64,000 nucleotides of DNA from Mesorhizobium sp. LMG 17147. GTDB taxonomy: Bacteria; Pseudomonadota; Alphaproteobacteria; Rhizobiales; Rhizobiaceae. Shown piece after piece: positions 27,544 through 35,950 of this stretch. Numbering within the stretch: position 1 is the first letter of the stretch; the number at the start of each line of letters is the position of its first letter. The stretch covers positions 355,001 through 419,000 of the forward strand of contig NZ_JANCTC010000002.1 of the NCBI RefSeq assembly GCF_024297145.1, read 5' to 3'. The notes beneath the pieces were generated by a model. The model worked only from the letters and a program-made list of their open reading frames with translations, was not told the DNA's origin and searched no databases. The position numbers and the translations under genes are program-made.

Positions 27544-28719
27544 TCAGCCGTGCTGCGCGTGCGCCTCCAGGAACCGCTCCGAAATGGTGAATCCCAGCCC
27601 GGGTCTATCAGGGATCGCTACCATACCGTCCTTTGCTTCGACAGTCTCTTCGATCAGATCGTGGATCATCGGGTTGGCGCCGAGCGAATATTCGACGGTG
27701 AAGCTCGCCGGTGAAGCGGCGCAGACATGCAGCCCGGCAAAGAAGCAGGGCGCACCGGCCCAAAGATGCGGCGCAAAGCGCAGATTGAAGGCGCTGGCGA
27801 TGGTGCCGATCTTCATCGCCTCGCTGATGCCACCGCAAAAGGCCGGATCCGGCTGGAAGATATCGGCGGATTTGAGCACGGCGAGGTCGCGGAAGGCATA
27901 GCGTGTCGCCTCGCTTTCGCCGGTGGCGATCGGGATCGAACCGCAAGCGCGCACCTCGGCCATGCCGGGCTTGTCGTCGGCGATCACCGGCTCCTCGAAC
28001 CAGGCGAGATCGAGGTCGCCGGCGAGATGGATGAAGCGCTTGGCCTCGGCCACCGTGTAAGTGCCGTGCGCGTCGACCATCAGGTCGATATCGGGACCGA
28101 GCGCCTGTCTTGCGGCGCGGACGCGAGCGGCCGAGATATGTGGGGCGCCGTCCATCGCGCCGACGCGCATCTTCAGCGCCTTGAAGCCGCCCTTGGCGAT
28201 GTAGGACTGCAGCTGGTCGCCGATGGCTTCCGCGGTGGCCCAGCCGCCGGAAGCATAGGCCGGCATGCGGTCCAGCTTGCGGCCGCCGAGCAGCCGCCAG
28301 ACCGGAACGCCGAGCGATTTGCCGAGAATGTCCCACAATGCGATGTCGACGGCGCTGATGGCGGCGATGCTCATGCCCCGTCGTGCCAGTTGCGGCATGG
28401 CATGGCCGGCGCGAGCGGCACTGTCGTGGCGCGTGCCATTATAGAGCATCTCCCAGATGACGCCGATGTCGGCCGGGTCGCGGCCGACCAGCTGCGGGCC
28501 GACCTCGTAGTTCAGCAAATGAACGAGAGCGCCGTAACTGCCGGCGCTGCCGGCGGCATTCTTGCCTTCGCCCCAGCCGACCAGCCCGTCGTCGGTTTCG
28601 ATGCGCAGGATGGCGGCGTCGAACGTCGCCACCTGACCGAAGTCGCTGCGGTGCTGCTTCGCGACTTCGATCGGTATGCGGACCCACCAGGCTTGGACCG
28701 TTTTGATGCGCATGTTCAT
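27544..28719 (-). CDS. Enolase-superfamily sugar-acid dehydratase/racemase (MR-like)
   Basis: 391 residues. N-terminal capping domain and C-terminal barrel. Active-site landmarks: KALKMRVG (KxR in place of the usual KxK), metal ligands Asp in LMVDAHGTY, Glu in WFEEPV and Glu in ATGESE, and a late APHLWAG with the His of the mandelate-racemase group. Such enzymes abstract the alpha-proton of an aldonic or aldaric acid, most often to dehydrate it. The acid used cannot be told from sequence. It is second in the minus-strand operon, followed by its regulator. Confidence 0.82.
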   Translation of the reverse strand: MNMRIKTVQAWWVRIPIEVAKQHRSDFGQVATFDAAILRIETDDGLVGWGEGKNAAGSAGSYGALVHLLNYEVGPQLVGRDPADIGVIWEMLYNGTRHDSAARAGHAMPQLARRGMSIAAISAVDIALWDILGKSLGVPVWRLLGGRKLDRMPAYASGGWATAEAIGDQLQSYIAKGGFKALKMRVGAMDGAPHISAARVRAARQALGPDIDLMVDAHGTYTVAEAKRFIHLAGDLDLAWFEEPVIADDKPGMAEVRACGSIPIATGESEATRYAFRDLAVLKSADIFQPDPAFCGGISEAMKIGTIASAFNLRFAPHLWAGAPCFFAGLHVCAASPASFTVEYSLGANPMIHDLIEETVEAKDGMVAIPDRPGLGFTISERFLEAHAQHG

Positions 28720-28768
28720 CCTCGGCCCGGCCGCGGTGAGGCGGAAGGGCTCTTTACAAACGGCTCGG

Positions 28769-29656
28769 CTACTTGATCAGCGGCAGCAGCGTTTCCGCGT
28801 TGATGCGCATCTGGTCGGTGTAGAATTTCTCCGTGAGCACGCTGGAGCCGTGGTCCTGAATGAACTTCAACTGCTCCGGCGAGATGTCGACGGGGTTGCG
28901 TTCGACCATGTCGGGATAGGGAGCAGCCGGCGTGCGGTCGACGGGGGCGACGAATTCATTGGTCAGCGCGCCGTCATAGCCGATCTCCTTCAGCGTGCCG
29001 ACGATCTTCGGCCAGTCGATCTGCCCGAGGCCGGCGGCGAAGCGGTTGTTGTCGGCGACATGGAAATCGTACAGGCGCTTGCCGACCTGCCGGATCGCGT
29101 CGTAGACGTTAAATTCTTCCATGTGGATGTGGTAGGCGTCGAGGCAGACGCCGCATTCGGGGCTGACCGCATCGGCCAGCGCCAGTGCCTGGGCGCCGCG
29201 GTTGAACAGATAAGTCTCGAAGCGGTTGAGCGGCTCAACCGCGATCTTGACGCCGACTTTCTTGGCGTGGGTGAAGCATTCCCGGGTGGCGTCGACCACC
29301 CATTTCCATTCCTCTTCCTCGGTGCCGTCCGGCACGACCTTGCCGACGGTGGCGGGAACCAGCGTGATAATCTCGCCGTCGAGCTCGCTGACCATGGTCA
29401 GCACGTCCTTGACGTACTGCACCGAGCGCTCGCGTTGGCCCTGGTCCTTGGCGGCGAGATTGCGCTCGCCCAGCATCAGCGTCACCGCTCCCCAGCAGCG
29501 AATGCCGTACTCGTTCAACAGTGCGCGCGTCTCCTTGGGCTTGTACTGTTCGGGTTCGCCGGAAATCTCGATCGACTCATAGCCGAATTTCTTGATGCGC
29601 TTGAGCGTCGTTTCCAGCGGCTCCGCCCGCATCCAATTGTGCGTCGAAAGATGCAT
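28769..29656 (-). CDS. Sugar isomerase/epimerase-like TIM-barrel protein (AP endonuclease 2 family)
   Basis: 295 residues. Xylose-isomerase-like barrel: metal-site candidates are Glu in AVEPLNRFETYLFN, Asp in CLDAYHIHMEE, His in YDFHVADNN and Glu in LTNEFVAP. EPLNRFE is typical of the D-tagatose/D-psicose 3-epimerase group. It is the first gene of the minus-strand operon; the ATG at 29656 has GGATAG just upstream. It likely epimerises or isomerises a ketose or 3-keto sugar. Confidence 0.83.
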   Translation of the reverse strand: MHLSTHNWMRAEPLETTLKRIKKFGYESIEISGEPEQYKPKETRALLNEYGIRCWGAVTLMLGERNLAAKDQGQRERSVQYVKDVLTMVSELDGEIITLVPATVGKVVPDGTEEEEWKWVVDATRECFTHAKKVGVKIAVEPLNRFETYLFNRGAQALALADAVSPECGVCLDAYHIHMEEFNVYDAIRQVGKRLYDFHVADNNRFAAGLGQIDWPKIVGTLKEIGYDGALTNEFVAPVDRTPAAPYPDMVERNPVDISPEQLKFIQDHGSSVLTEKFYTDQMRINAETLLPLIK

Positions 29657-29760
29657 GGTCTATCCTTCCCAGAATCGCCTGTACCAGTTTGCCTGCGGCG
29701 CACTCTGCCGAAGCCGCCGCATGATTCCTCCCCAAGGCGTCCCAGCATTTTCTTTGCAAA

Positions 29761-29773
29761 CTGGTTCGACCAA
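29761..29773. promoter_or_regulatory. Putative FadR-type operator before the minus-strand operon
   Basis: CTGGTTCGACCAA, core TGGTTCGACCA identical to the site at 14659-14669. It lies about 105 bp upstream of the first ATG of the minus-strand operon (29656). Confidence 0.65.
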
Positions 29774-29918
29774 TTGGGCTTGATGGGAGGTCTACAGTAA
29801 TTTCATCTGGACGGCAAGAAGTGCTGCCATCAGGCGTTGGCTCCTGTCTATGCTATTGATTATACTTAAACATGTGGCCTAACTCGGCATGGTTGCAGGA
29901 CTGCGGCGGCGCGTCAAA

Positions 29919-29953
29919 TGGCTTGACCAGATTTCGGCATTTGGTAATACCAG
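29919..29953 (+). promoter_or_regulatory. Putative promoter with two FadR-type operators
   Basis: TTGACC (29923-29928) and TAATAC (29945-29950) with a 16-nt spacer form a plausible promoter for the plus-strand operon. TGGCTTGACCA (29919-29929) covers the -35 and TTGGTAATACCAG (29941-29953) covers the -10; the second is identical to 14834-14846. Repression by occlusion would be expected. Confidence 0.65.
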
Positions 29954-30049
29954 AATAGCGGCGCTGAGCGCGCTGTGCAAAGAGACCAAAGACGCTGGCC
30001 CTGTTTTCAATCGGCGCTATGCTTGGTCGTGAAACATAGGGAGATGCCG

Positions 30050-31105
30050 ATGCCGACGACGATGAAGGGGCCTGGTCTGTTCCTGGCGCAGTTTGCGGGC
30101 GACGCCGCGCCGTTCAATTCGCTGGCCTCGATCACCAAATGGGCGGCTGGTCTGGGCTACAAGGGCGTGCAGATCCCGACATGGGACGCCCGATTGTTCG
30201 ATCTCGAGAAGGCAGCCTCCTCCAAGGCCTATTGCGACGAGGTGAAGGGCATCTGCGCCGATGCCGGCGTCGAGATCACCGAACTGTCGACGCATCTGCA
30301 GGGGCAATTGGTGGCGGTGCATCCCGCCTATGACGCGCAGTTCGACGGCTTCGCGCCGGCTGCGGTGCACAACAATCCAAAAGCCAGGCAACAATGGGCG
30401 GTCGAACAGATGAAGTTCGCCGCCAAGGCGTCGAAGAATCTCGGGCTTAAGGCGTCGGTGTCGTTTTGCGGAGCGTTGGCCTTCCCATACCTCTACCCCT
30501 GGCCGCAGCGGCCGGCGGGATTGATCGAGGAAGCATTTGCCGAACTGGGCAAACGCTGGACGCCGATCCTCGACGTTTATGACGAGAACGGCGTCGATGT
30601 CGGCTACGAAATCCATCCGGGCGAGGACGTGTTCGACGGCGCGACATTCGAGATGTTCCTCGATTCGGTCGGCGGCCACAAGCGCTGCAACATCAACTAT
30701 GACCCGTCGCACTTCCTGCTGCAGCAGCTCGATTATCTCGAATTTATCGACATCTACCACGAGCGGATCAAGGCGTTCCACGTCAAGGATGCCGAGTTCA
30801 ATCCGACCGGGCGGCAAGGCGTCTATTCCGGTTACCAGAGCTGGACCAACCGTGCCGGGCGTTTCCGCTCGCTCGGTGACGGGCAGGTGGATTTCGGCGG
30901 CATCTTCTCCAAGCTCACCCAATACAATTACGATTCATGGGCGGTGCTGGAATGGGAATGCTGCCTCAAGCACCCGGAGGATGGTGCGGCCGAAGGCGCT
31001 CCCTTCATCCAGCACCACATCATCAGGGTGACGGAAAAAGCATTCGACGACTTCGCCGGCGGCACGACCGATAAAAAGGTGCTGCGCGGCATGATGGGGA
31101 TCTAG
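30050..31105 (+). CDS. Sugar isomerase/epimerase-like TIM-barrel protein
   Basis: 351 residues. It starts near MPTTMKGPGLFLAQFAGD. Barrel motifs include GVQIPTWDARLFDL, VGYEIHPGEDVFDG (Glu ligand), NINYDPSHFLLQQLD (Asp, His), KAFHVKDAEF (His) and VLEWECC (Glu). Close relatives are usually found beside Gfo/Idh dehydrogenases, as here. The ATG at 30050 has AGGGAG 6 nt upstream; ATG at 30044 overlaps that site. It is first in the plus-strand operon, divergent from the dehydratase operon. Confidence 0.84.
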   Translation: MPTTMKGPGLFLAQFAGDAAPFNSLASITKWAAGLGYKGVQIPTWDARLFDLEKAASSKAYCDEVKGICADAGVEITELSTHLQGQLVAVHPAYDAQFDGFAPAAVHNNPKARQQWAVEQMKFAAKASKNLGLKASVSFCGALAFPYLYPWPQRPAGLIEEAFAELGKRWTPILDVYDENGVDVGYEIHPGEDVFDGATFEMFLDSVGGHKRCNINYDPSHFLLQQLDYLEFIDIYHERIKAFHVKDAEFNPTGRQGVYSGYQSWTNRAGRFRSLGDGQVDFGGIFSKLTQYNYDSWAVLEWECCLKHPEDGAAEGAPFIQHHIIRVTEKAFDDFAGGTTDKKVLRGMMGI

Positions 31106-31111
31106 CACAGA

Positions 31112-31240
31112 TATCCCTCCCCCTCGAGGGGAGGGTCGATCCGCACAGCGGATCGGGGTGGGGTCGCTGGGCGTAGGCTTGGCATGAACCGACCCCACCC
31201 GGCCCTGCGGGCCACCTTCCCCTCAAGGGGAGGGGTATTT
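31112..31240. repeat. Long palindromic intergenic element, family B
   Basis: About 129 bp. The left end holds CCCTCCCCCTCGAGGGGAGG, the right end CCCCTCAAGGGGAGGGG; the inner arms are GGGGTGGGGTCG and CGACCCCACCC. Two smaller hairpins (GATCCGCACAGCGGATC and GGCCCTGCGGGCC) lie inside. It fills the gap between the TIM-barrel gene and the Gfo/Idh gene. I know this type as a frequent rhizobial repeat that is often mistaken for coding sequence; open frames over it on the minus strand are artefacts. Confidence 0.8.
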
Positions 31241-31260
31241 CAATGACGAGGGAGAAAATC

Positions 31261-32448
31261 GTGGTTGGCGCATCGAAGACGGAAACGGGAGGCGGTCCGA
31301 TCCGCTACGGCATGGTTGGCGGCGGACAAGGCGCCTTTATCGGCGCGGTGCACCGCATCGCGGCACGCATGGACAACGAGTTCGTGCTGGTTGCCGGCGC
31401 CCTCTCGTCGAATCCGGAGCGCGCCAAGGCCTCGGCGGCCGAGCTTGGGCTCGATCCGGCGCGCAGCTACGGCTCCTATGCCGAGATGGCCAAAGCGGAG
31501 GCCCGGCGGCCGGATGGCATCGAGGTGGTGGCCATCGTCACGCCGAACAATGTGCACGTGCCGGCCGCCAAAGCTTTTCTCGAGGCCGGCATCCACGTCA
31601 TCTGCGACAAGCCACTGGCGACGACGCTAGCCGAGGCAAAGAGGCTGGCGGCGCTGGTCGAAAAGACTGGCAAGGTGTTCGTGCTGACGCATAACTACAC
31701 CGCCTATCCGATGGTGCGGCAGGCACGCGAGATGGTCGCCAAGGGACAGCTCGGCGATATCCGCATCGTGCAGTCGGAATATCCGCAGGACTGGCTGACC
31801 GAAGACCTGGCCGCCACCGGCCAGAAGCAGGCTGCGTGGCGCTCTGACCCGAAGCAGGCGGGTGCCGGCGGTGCACTGGGCGATATCGGCACGCATGCCT
31901 ACAACCTTGCCCGTTTCGTCTCCGGGCTGGAGCTCGATTCGTTGTCGGCCGATCTCGATGCCTTCGTGCCGGGGAGGCTGCTCGACGACAACATCAATGT
32001 GCTGCTGCGCTTCAAGCCGGTCGGCGGGTCGCACCCGGCCAAGGGAATGATCTGGGCAAGCCAAGTGGCGCCCGGCCACGAGAACGGGTTGAAATTGCGC
32101 ATCTACGGCTCGAAGGGCGGCCTCGAATGGGTGCAGGCCGACCCGAACTATCTCTGGTACACGCCGTTCGGCCAGCCGAAGCAGTTGATTACCCGTAATG
32201 GCGCCGGCGCGCTCCCCGTCGCCGGGCGCGTCAGCCGCGTTCCGCCAGGGCATCCGGAAGGCTATCTCGAAGGTTTCGCCAACATCTATCAGGAAGCCGC
32301 GCGGGCTATTCGTGCAGCGCGCCGGAAGGGCGGGAAGCCGGCCAAGGATGTCGTCTTCCCGACCGTGCAGGACGGCGTCGAGGGCATGGCCTTCATCGAG
32401 GCCTGCGTGAAGTCGTCGAGGAAGAATGGGGCGTGGACGAAGCTCTGA
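31261..32448 (+). CDS. Gfo/Idh/MocA-family sugar dehydrogenase
   Basis: 395 residues. N-terminal Rossmann fold (IRYGMVGGGQGAFIG), the family motif ICDKPLATTLAEA and the GDIGTHAYNLARF motif with Asp and His of the catalytic site. It uses NAD(P) to oxidise a hydroxyl of a sugar, glycoside or inositol. A GTG at 31261 has GAGGGAG 6 nt before it; an ATG at 31243, at the edge of the palindrome, would add six residues. It lies between two TIM-barrel epimerase-like genes, an arrangement also known from 3-keto-sugar pathways such as E. coli ycjRS. Confidence 0.87.
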   Translation: MVGASKTETGGGPIRYGMVGGGQGAFIGAVHRIAARMDNEFVLVAGALSSNPERAKASAAELGLDPARSYGSYAEMAKAEARRPDGIEVVAIVTPNNVHVPAAKAFLEAGIHVICDKPLATTLAEAKRLAALVEKTGKVFVLTHNYTAYPMVRQAREMVAKGQLGDIRIVQSEYPQDWLTEDLAATGQKQAAWRSDPKQAGAGGALGDIGTHAYNLARFVSGLELDSLSADLDAFVPGRLLDDNINVLLRFKPVGGSHPAKGMIWASQVAPGHENGLKLRIYGSKGGLEWVQADPNYLWYTPFGQPKQLITRNGAGALPVAGRVSRVPPGHPEGYLEGFANIYQEAARAIRAARRKGGKPAKDVVFPTVQDGVEGMAFIEACVKSSRKNGAWTKL

Positions 32449-32458
32449 AGGGTGGTGG

Positions 32459-32584
32459 TGATAGTCAGGTGAGACCGGCCTGCAAATGGCAGTTTCCTGC
32501 GCTTCCGGTGCTCATGTACCAAAAGCACGCTCCGCTCCGGTTCTCGGAGCCCACCATTTTCGGCTCGGCCTGACCTGAATCTCA
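32459..32584 (+). repeat. Palindromic intergenic repeat, family C copy 1
   Basis: About 126 bp. It starts TGATAGTCAGGTGAGACCGG and ends CGGCCTGACCTGAATCTCA. The ends pair (TCAGGT with ACCTGA, CCGGCC with GGCTCGGCC, AAATGG with CCATTT). A second copy in the same orientation is at 55354-55478 with high identity. It lies in the gap between the Gfo/Idh and the last TIM-barrel gene. Confidence 0.85.
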
Positions 32585-32626
32585 CCACCCCTCCGGCGAT
32601 CGAGCGAATAAAGGGAGGGGGCGTCG

Positions 32627-33478
32627 ATGAAAATCGGCATGTGCATGTTGTTGTGGACGACCAGTGTCTCGAAAAAACACGAGCCGTTGTTGAGGGACAT
32701 CAAGGCGACCGGCTTCGACGGCGTCGAAATACCGGTCTTCTCCGGCACGCCGGACAACTACAGGAAACTCGGCGAACTGCTCGACCGTATCGGGCTGCAA
32801 CGCACCGCCGTCTCGGCGATGGGCGATCCGGCGATGAACCTGATCTCGCCGGATGCCTCGACGCGCAAAGCCGGTATCGACTACATGAAATCGGCGATCG
32901 ACTGCGCTCAGGCGCTTGGCGCGAACACGTTGAGCGGCCCGCTCCATTCGACACTCGGGGCCTTCTCCGGCAGGGGGCCGACAGCGGCCGAGAAAAAACG
33001 TTCGATCGCTTCGCAACGCGCCATTGGCGACTATGCCGGCAACAAGAGCGTCACCATCGGGTTGGAGGCGCTCAACCGCTTCGAATGCTACCTGCTCAAC
33101 ACGATGGACGATTTGTCGGAGCATATCGACGCGATCGACCGGCCGCACATCAAGGCGATGTACGACACCTTCCATGCCAACATCGAAGAAGCCGACCCGA
33201 TTGGCGCCTATACGCGCAACCGCAACAACATCGTCCATATCCACATTTCGGAGAACGATCGCGGGGTGCCGGGCCGTGGCCATATTCCCTGGAAGGAGAC
33301 GTTCTCCGCCATCCGCAAGAGCGGCTACGACGATTGGCTGACGATCGAGGCGTTCGGGCGTTCGCTGAAGGACTTGGCCGCGGCCACCAAGGTGTGGCGC
33401 GACTTTTCCGAAGGCCCGGAAGCTGTCTACCGCGACGGCTACAGGCACATTAAGAACGGGTGGAGGAAAGCTGCATAA
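32627..33478 (+). CDS. D-tagatose/D-psicose 3-epimerase-like TIM-barrel protein
   Basis: 283 residues. GLEALNRFECYLLNT, then HIKAMYDTFHANIEE, HIHISENDRG and TIEAFGRSL match the metal-binding and substrate motifs of ketose 3-epimerases (Glu, Asp, His, Glu). The ribosome site GGGAGGGGG precedes ATG. It is third in the plus-strand operon and converges with phnE2, 27 nt away. The substrate is unknown; a C3 epimerisation of a ketose or keto-sugar is the best guess. Confidence 0.85.
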   Translation: MKIGMCMLLWTTSVSKKHEPLLRDIKATGFDGVEIPVFSGTPDNYRKLGELLDRIGLQRTAVSAMGDPAMNLISPDASTRKAGIDYMKSAIDCAQALGANTLSGPLHSTLGAFSGRGPTAAEKKRSIASQRAIGDYAGNKSVTIGLEALNRFECYLLNTMDDLSEHIDAIDRPHIKAMYDTFHANIEEADPIGAYTRNRNNIVHIHISENDRGVPGRGHIPWKETFSAIRKSGYDDWLTIEAFGRSLKDLAAATKVWRDFSEGPEAVYRDGYRHIKNGWRKAA

Positions 33479-33505
33479 CGATCGGCCAGCCCGATGCCGC
33501 ACCCG

Positions 33506-34873
33506 TCACCCCTGCTCAGCCTGGATCCTGTTGTAGTCGTGGATCGTCCTGCTCAGCCGGCGGCGCAGGAAATTGGAAATGTTGTCGAAGATGAAAACGA
33601 CGAGCAGGACCAAGAGCACCATGTAGAAGACATTGGCCCAGTTGGAGTTGGTGCGCATCGCTTCCCAAAGTTTCAGGCCGATGCCACCAGCACCGACGGC
33701 GCCGATGATCGTCGCGCCCCTGGTGTTGGATTCCCACTGATAGAGCGTCTGGCTGATGAAGACCGGGATCACTTCCGGCAGCACGCCATAGCGCTGCACC
33801 AGCAAGCCGTTGGCGCCGGTCGACTGGATGCCCTCGCGCGGCTTGTCGTCGATGTTCTCGAGGCCTTCCGAATAGACTTTGCCGAGCGTGCCGATCTCGG
33901 TGAAGAAGATCGCGGCGCTGCCGGCCAGAGGGCCGGGGCCGAAGGCGCGGGTGAAGAACAGCGCCCAGATCAGCATGTCGACCGATCGCATGAAATCGAA
34001 GAAGCGCTTGAGCACCTGGCTGAGCAGGCCGCTCGGGGTGATGTTGCGGGCGGCCAAAAAGGCGAGCGGGAAGGCAACGATGCCGCCGAGCAAGGTGCCG
34101 AGAAATGCCATGACGATGGTCTGGAACAGCTTCGTCCAGACGTCGCCATGCTGCCACTGGGCGTTGTTCCAGATATTATCGGCGGCCAGCGCAATGTTCG
34201 ATGTGCCCGGCTTGAGCTGGGGTCCGGACATCAGCAACGAGACCACCTCGCCGGGCGACTTGCCGAAGAAGGGCGAGCGTGTGTCGAAGACGAAATTCGC
34301 CCAGCCGAGGAAGCGCTTGCGGACCTTGACGCGATCGACGGTTATGCGAACCTCGCCGGCAAAGCCCATCCGGGCGACGATTTCATCGTCATGCGCGGTG
34401 ATCCAGTCCGGCACCGGGCCGGTTATCACCGGCTTGCCGCTGGTCAACGACACCGGCACCGCCTGGCCATTGGCGACAAGCGTTGCCTCGGCCTTGTCGA
34501 AGGTGACGGATTTGGCTCGGTCGTCGATCAGAACGGTGTAGGAGCCGTTGGCATTGGCAATGACCCAGTCGGGGTGCGGGTCTTCGCCAAGTGCAGAAAA
34601 ACGCGGGTATTTGGGTGTGATCTGAGGCTGATCGAGACGGAATTCCGGCTGCAGATCGTAGCTGATCCATTGCGTCAGGAAGAGCGGCAGGCGCTCCCAG
34701 TGCGATTCCCTCAGCACTTGCGGCAGGCTGAAGAACCACAAGGCATAGATGAGGTAGAGCAGGATGCCGGCGAACAGCACCAGCGGGCCGAAGCGTTTGT
34801 ACAAGGGCCGTCGGAACACTTGGGGAAAGCGCTCCTCTATCGCCTGCATCTCATCGGCGGTCATCGCGACCAT
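33506..34873 (-). CDS. phnE: Phosphonate ABC transporter permease PhnE2
   Basis: 455 residues. A first helix near 30-50 is followed by a long periplasmic segment of about 200 residues (from about 55 to 250), then the BPD-permease core with TLLGGIVAFPLAFLAARN and the coupling segment GIQSTGANGLLVQRYGVLPE. Most PhnE proteins are about 260-320 residues, so this one carries a large extra periplasmic domain. It is the last gene of the phn cluster, 67 nt after phnE1, and should pair with PhnE1 around the PhnC dimer. Confidence 0.88.
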   Translation of the reverse strand: MVAMTADEMQAIEERFPQVFRRPLYKRFGPLVLFAGILLYLIYALWFFSLPQVLRESHWERLPLFLTQWISYDLQPEFRLDQPQITPKYPRFSALGEDPHPDWVIANANGSYTVLIDDRAKSVTFDKAEATLVANGQAVPVSLTSGKPVITGPVPDWITAHDDEIVARMGFAGEVRITVDRVKVRKRFLGWANFVFDTRSPFFGKSPGEVVSLLMSGPQLKPGTSNIALAADNIWNNAQWQHGDVWTKLFQTIVMAFLGTLLGGIVAFPLAFLAARNITPSGLLSQVLKRFFDFMRSVDMLIWALFFTRAFGPGPLAGSAAIFFTEIGTLGKVYSEGLENIDDKPREGIQSTGANGLLVQRYGVLPEVIPVFISQTLYQWESNTRGATIIGAVGAGGIGLKLWEAMRTNSNWANVFYMVLLVLLVVFIFDNISNFLRRRLSRTIHDYNRIQAEQG

Positions 34874-34896
34874 GGGCAGTCTTCTTGTTGATTTGC

Positions 34897-34940
34897 CATA
34901 ATCTTTTCCAAAAACCGGAAACCACTTTTTGGGATCATGG
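34897..34940. repeat. Short dispersed Rhizobiales repeat (partial)
   Basis: The stretch with TTTTCCAAAAACCGGAAACC and ACTTTTTGGGATCATGG resembles an intergenic element common in Rhizobiales genomes. It fills the gap between phnE1 and phnE2. Only this copy is in the window, and recognition is from memory. Confidence 0.45.
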
Positions 34941-35897
34941 TCAGGCGCCCATCATGAAGGCCTGCTCGCCGACGAGCTTGCGACGAAGCCAGGCGGAGAA
35001 CTGGTCGACGAGGAAGATGGTGGTGAACAACAGCAGCACCAGTGCCAGCGTCTTGGCGCCAAAGCCGCGTGAGATGGAGAGCTTCAGCTCCTCGCCGATG
35101 CCGCCTCCGCCGACCGCGCCGATGATGGTCGAGATACGGACATTGATCTCGATCCTGAGCAGCGCGTAGGACATGAAATTGGGCAGCACCTGTGGCAGGC
35201 CGGCGAAGCGCACGCGCTCGAACCAGTTGGCGCCGACCGCGCGCAGGCCTTCTTCGGCGCGCATGTCGATGTTTTCGTTGATCTCGTAAAAGAGCTTACC
35301 GAGGGCGCCGATCGAATGCAGGCCGATGGCGATGATGGCCGCGACCGGGCCAGTCGAGAGGATGGCTGCGAACAGGCCGGCAATGACGATCTCGGGGAAG
35401 GCGCGAAGCAGTTCCATGAAGCGCTTGACGACGAGCCTGAGCACCGGACTGGGTGTCAAATTGCGCGCGGCGATGAACGAGAACGGCACCGCAAAGACGA
35501 AGCCGATGAAAGTGGACACCAGCGCCACGTTGAGCGTGGTGAGCATCAGCTCGAAATATTCGGGTAGGTAAAAACCGCCCCAGAGATAAACGCGGCCAAG
35601 CGGGAAGTTGAACTCCTGGCTGCCCTTGTCGTGCGGCGATGCGATGTCGAACAGCGCCCGCCAGACGTCGTTCCAGTCTTTGGGAACAAGCCAGCTAAGG
35701 AAATCCAGTATGTGCGGCAGCCGATCGAAGAAATGTCCGGCATTGGCCTCGTCGGCAAACCACATGGCTGTGCACATGGCGATAAGCAGCAAACCGATGC
35801 CGAGCGCCGTGTAGAACCGGCGCAAGGACGTCTGCCGTCGCCAGGAGTCGGCTGTCCGCCGGGTCGCGTCTGAACGGATCGTGGCTGAGATGGTCAT
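34941..35897 (-). CDS. phnE: Phosphonate ABC transporter permease PhnE1
   Basis: 318 residues. It starts MTISATIRSDATRR. First helix at about 28-46, a loop of about 80 residues, then FVFAVPFSFIAARNLTPSP and the coupling segment GLRAVGANWFERVRFAGLPQ, the usual PhnE core. ATG at 35897 was chosen because the longer frame runs through the hairpin and phnD. Downstream of phnD and upstream of phnE2, with an attenuator hairpin just before its ribosome site. Confidence 0.9.
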   Translation of the reverse strand: MTISATIRSDATRRTADSWRRQTSLRRFYTALGIGLLLIAMCTAMWFADEANAGHFFDRLPHILDFLSWLVPKDWNDVWRALFDIASPHDKGSQEFNFPLGRVYLWGGFYLPEYFELMLTTLNVALVSTFIGFVFAVPFSFIAARNLTPSPVLRLVVKRFMELLRAFPEIVIAGLFAAILSTGPVAAIIAIGLHSIGALGKLFYEINENIDMRAEEGLRAVGANWFERVRFAGLPQVLPNFMSYALLRIEINVRISTIIGAVGGGGIGEELKLSISRGFGAKTLALVLLLFTTIFLVDQFSAWLRRKLVGEQAFMMGA

Positions 35898-35909
35898 GAT
35901 CGGGCATGC

Positions 35910-35940
35910 AAAAAGGGCGGCGCTGATAAGGCCGCCCTTT
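35910..35940 (-). terminator. Attenuator hairpin between phnD and phnE1
   Basis: AAAGGGCGGC (35912-35921) pairs with GCCGCCCTTT (35931-35940). Read on the minus strand the hairpin is followed by TTTTT, so it is a good intrinsic terminator for the phnC-phnD message, 11 nt after the phnD stop. Confidence 0.8.
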
Positions 35941-35950
35941 GCAACTGCAT

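Noticed and set aside
30935..31226. Minus-strand frames over the family B palindrome
   Set aside because: Repeat-derived; the same sequence type is often mis-called as a protein in rhizobial genomes.
25844..33478. Idea that this is a C-glycoside deglycosidase cluster
   Set aside because: A barrel protein and a Gfo/Idh enzyme would fit, but the small beta subunit expected for such lyases was not seen.
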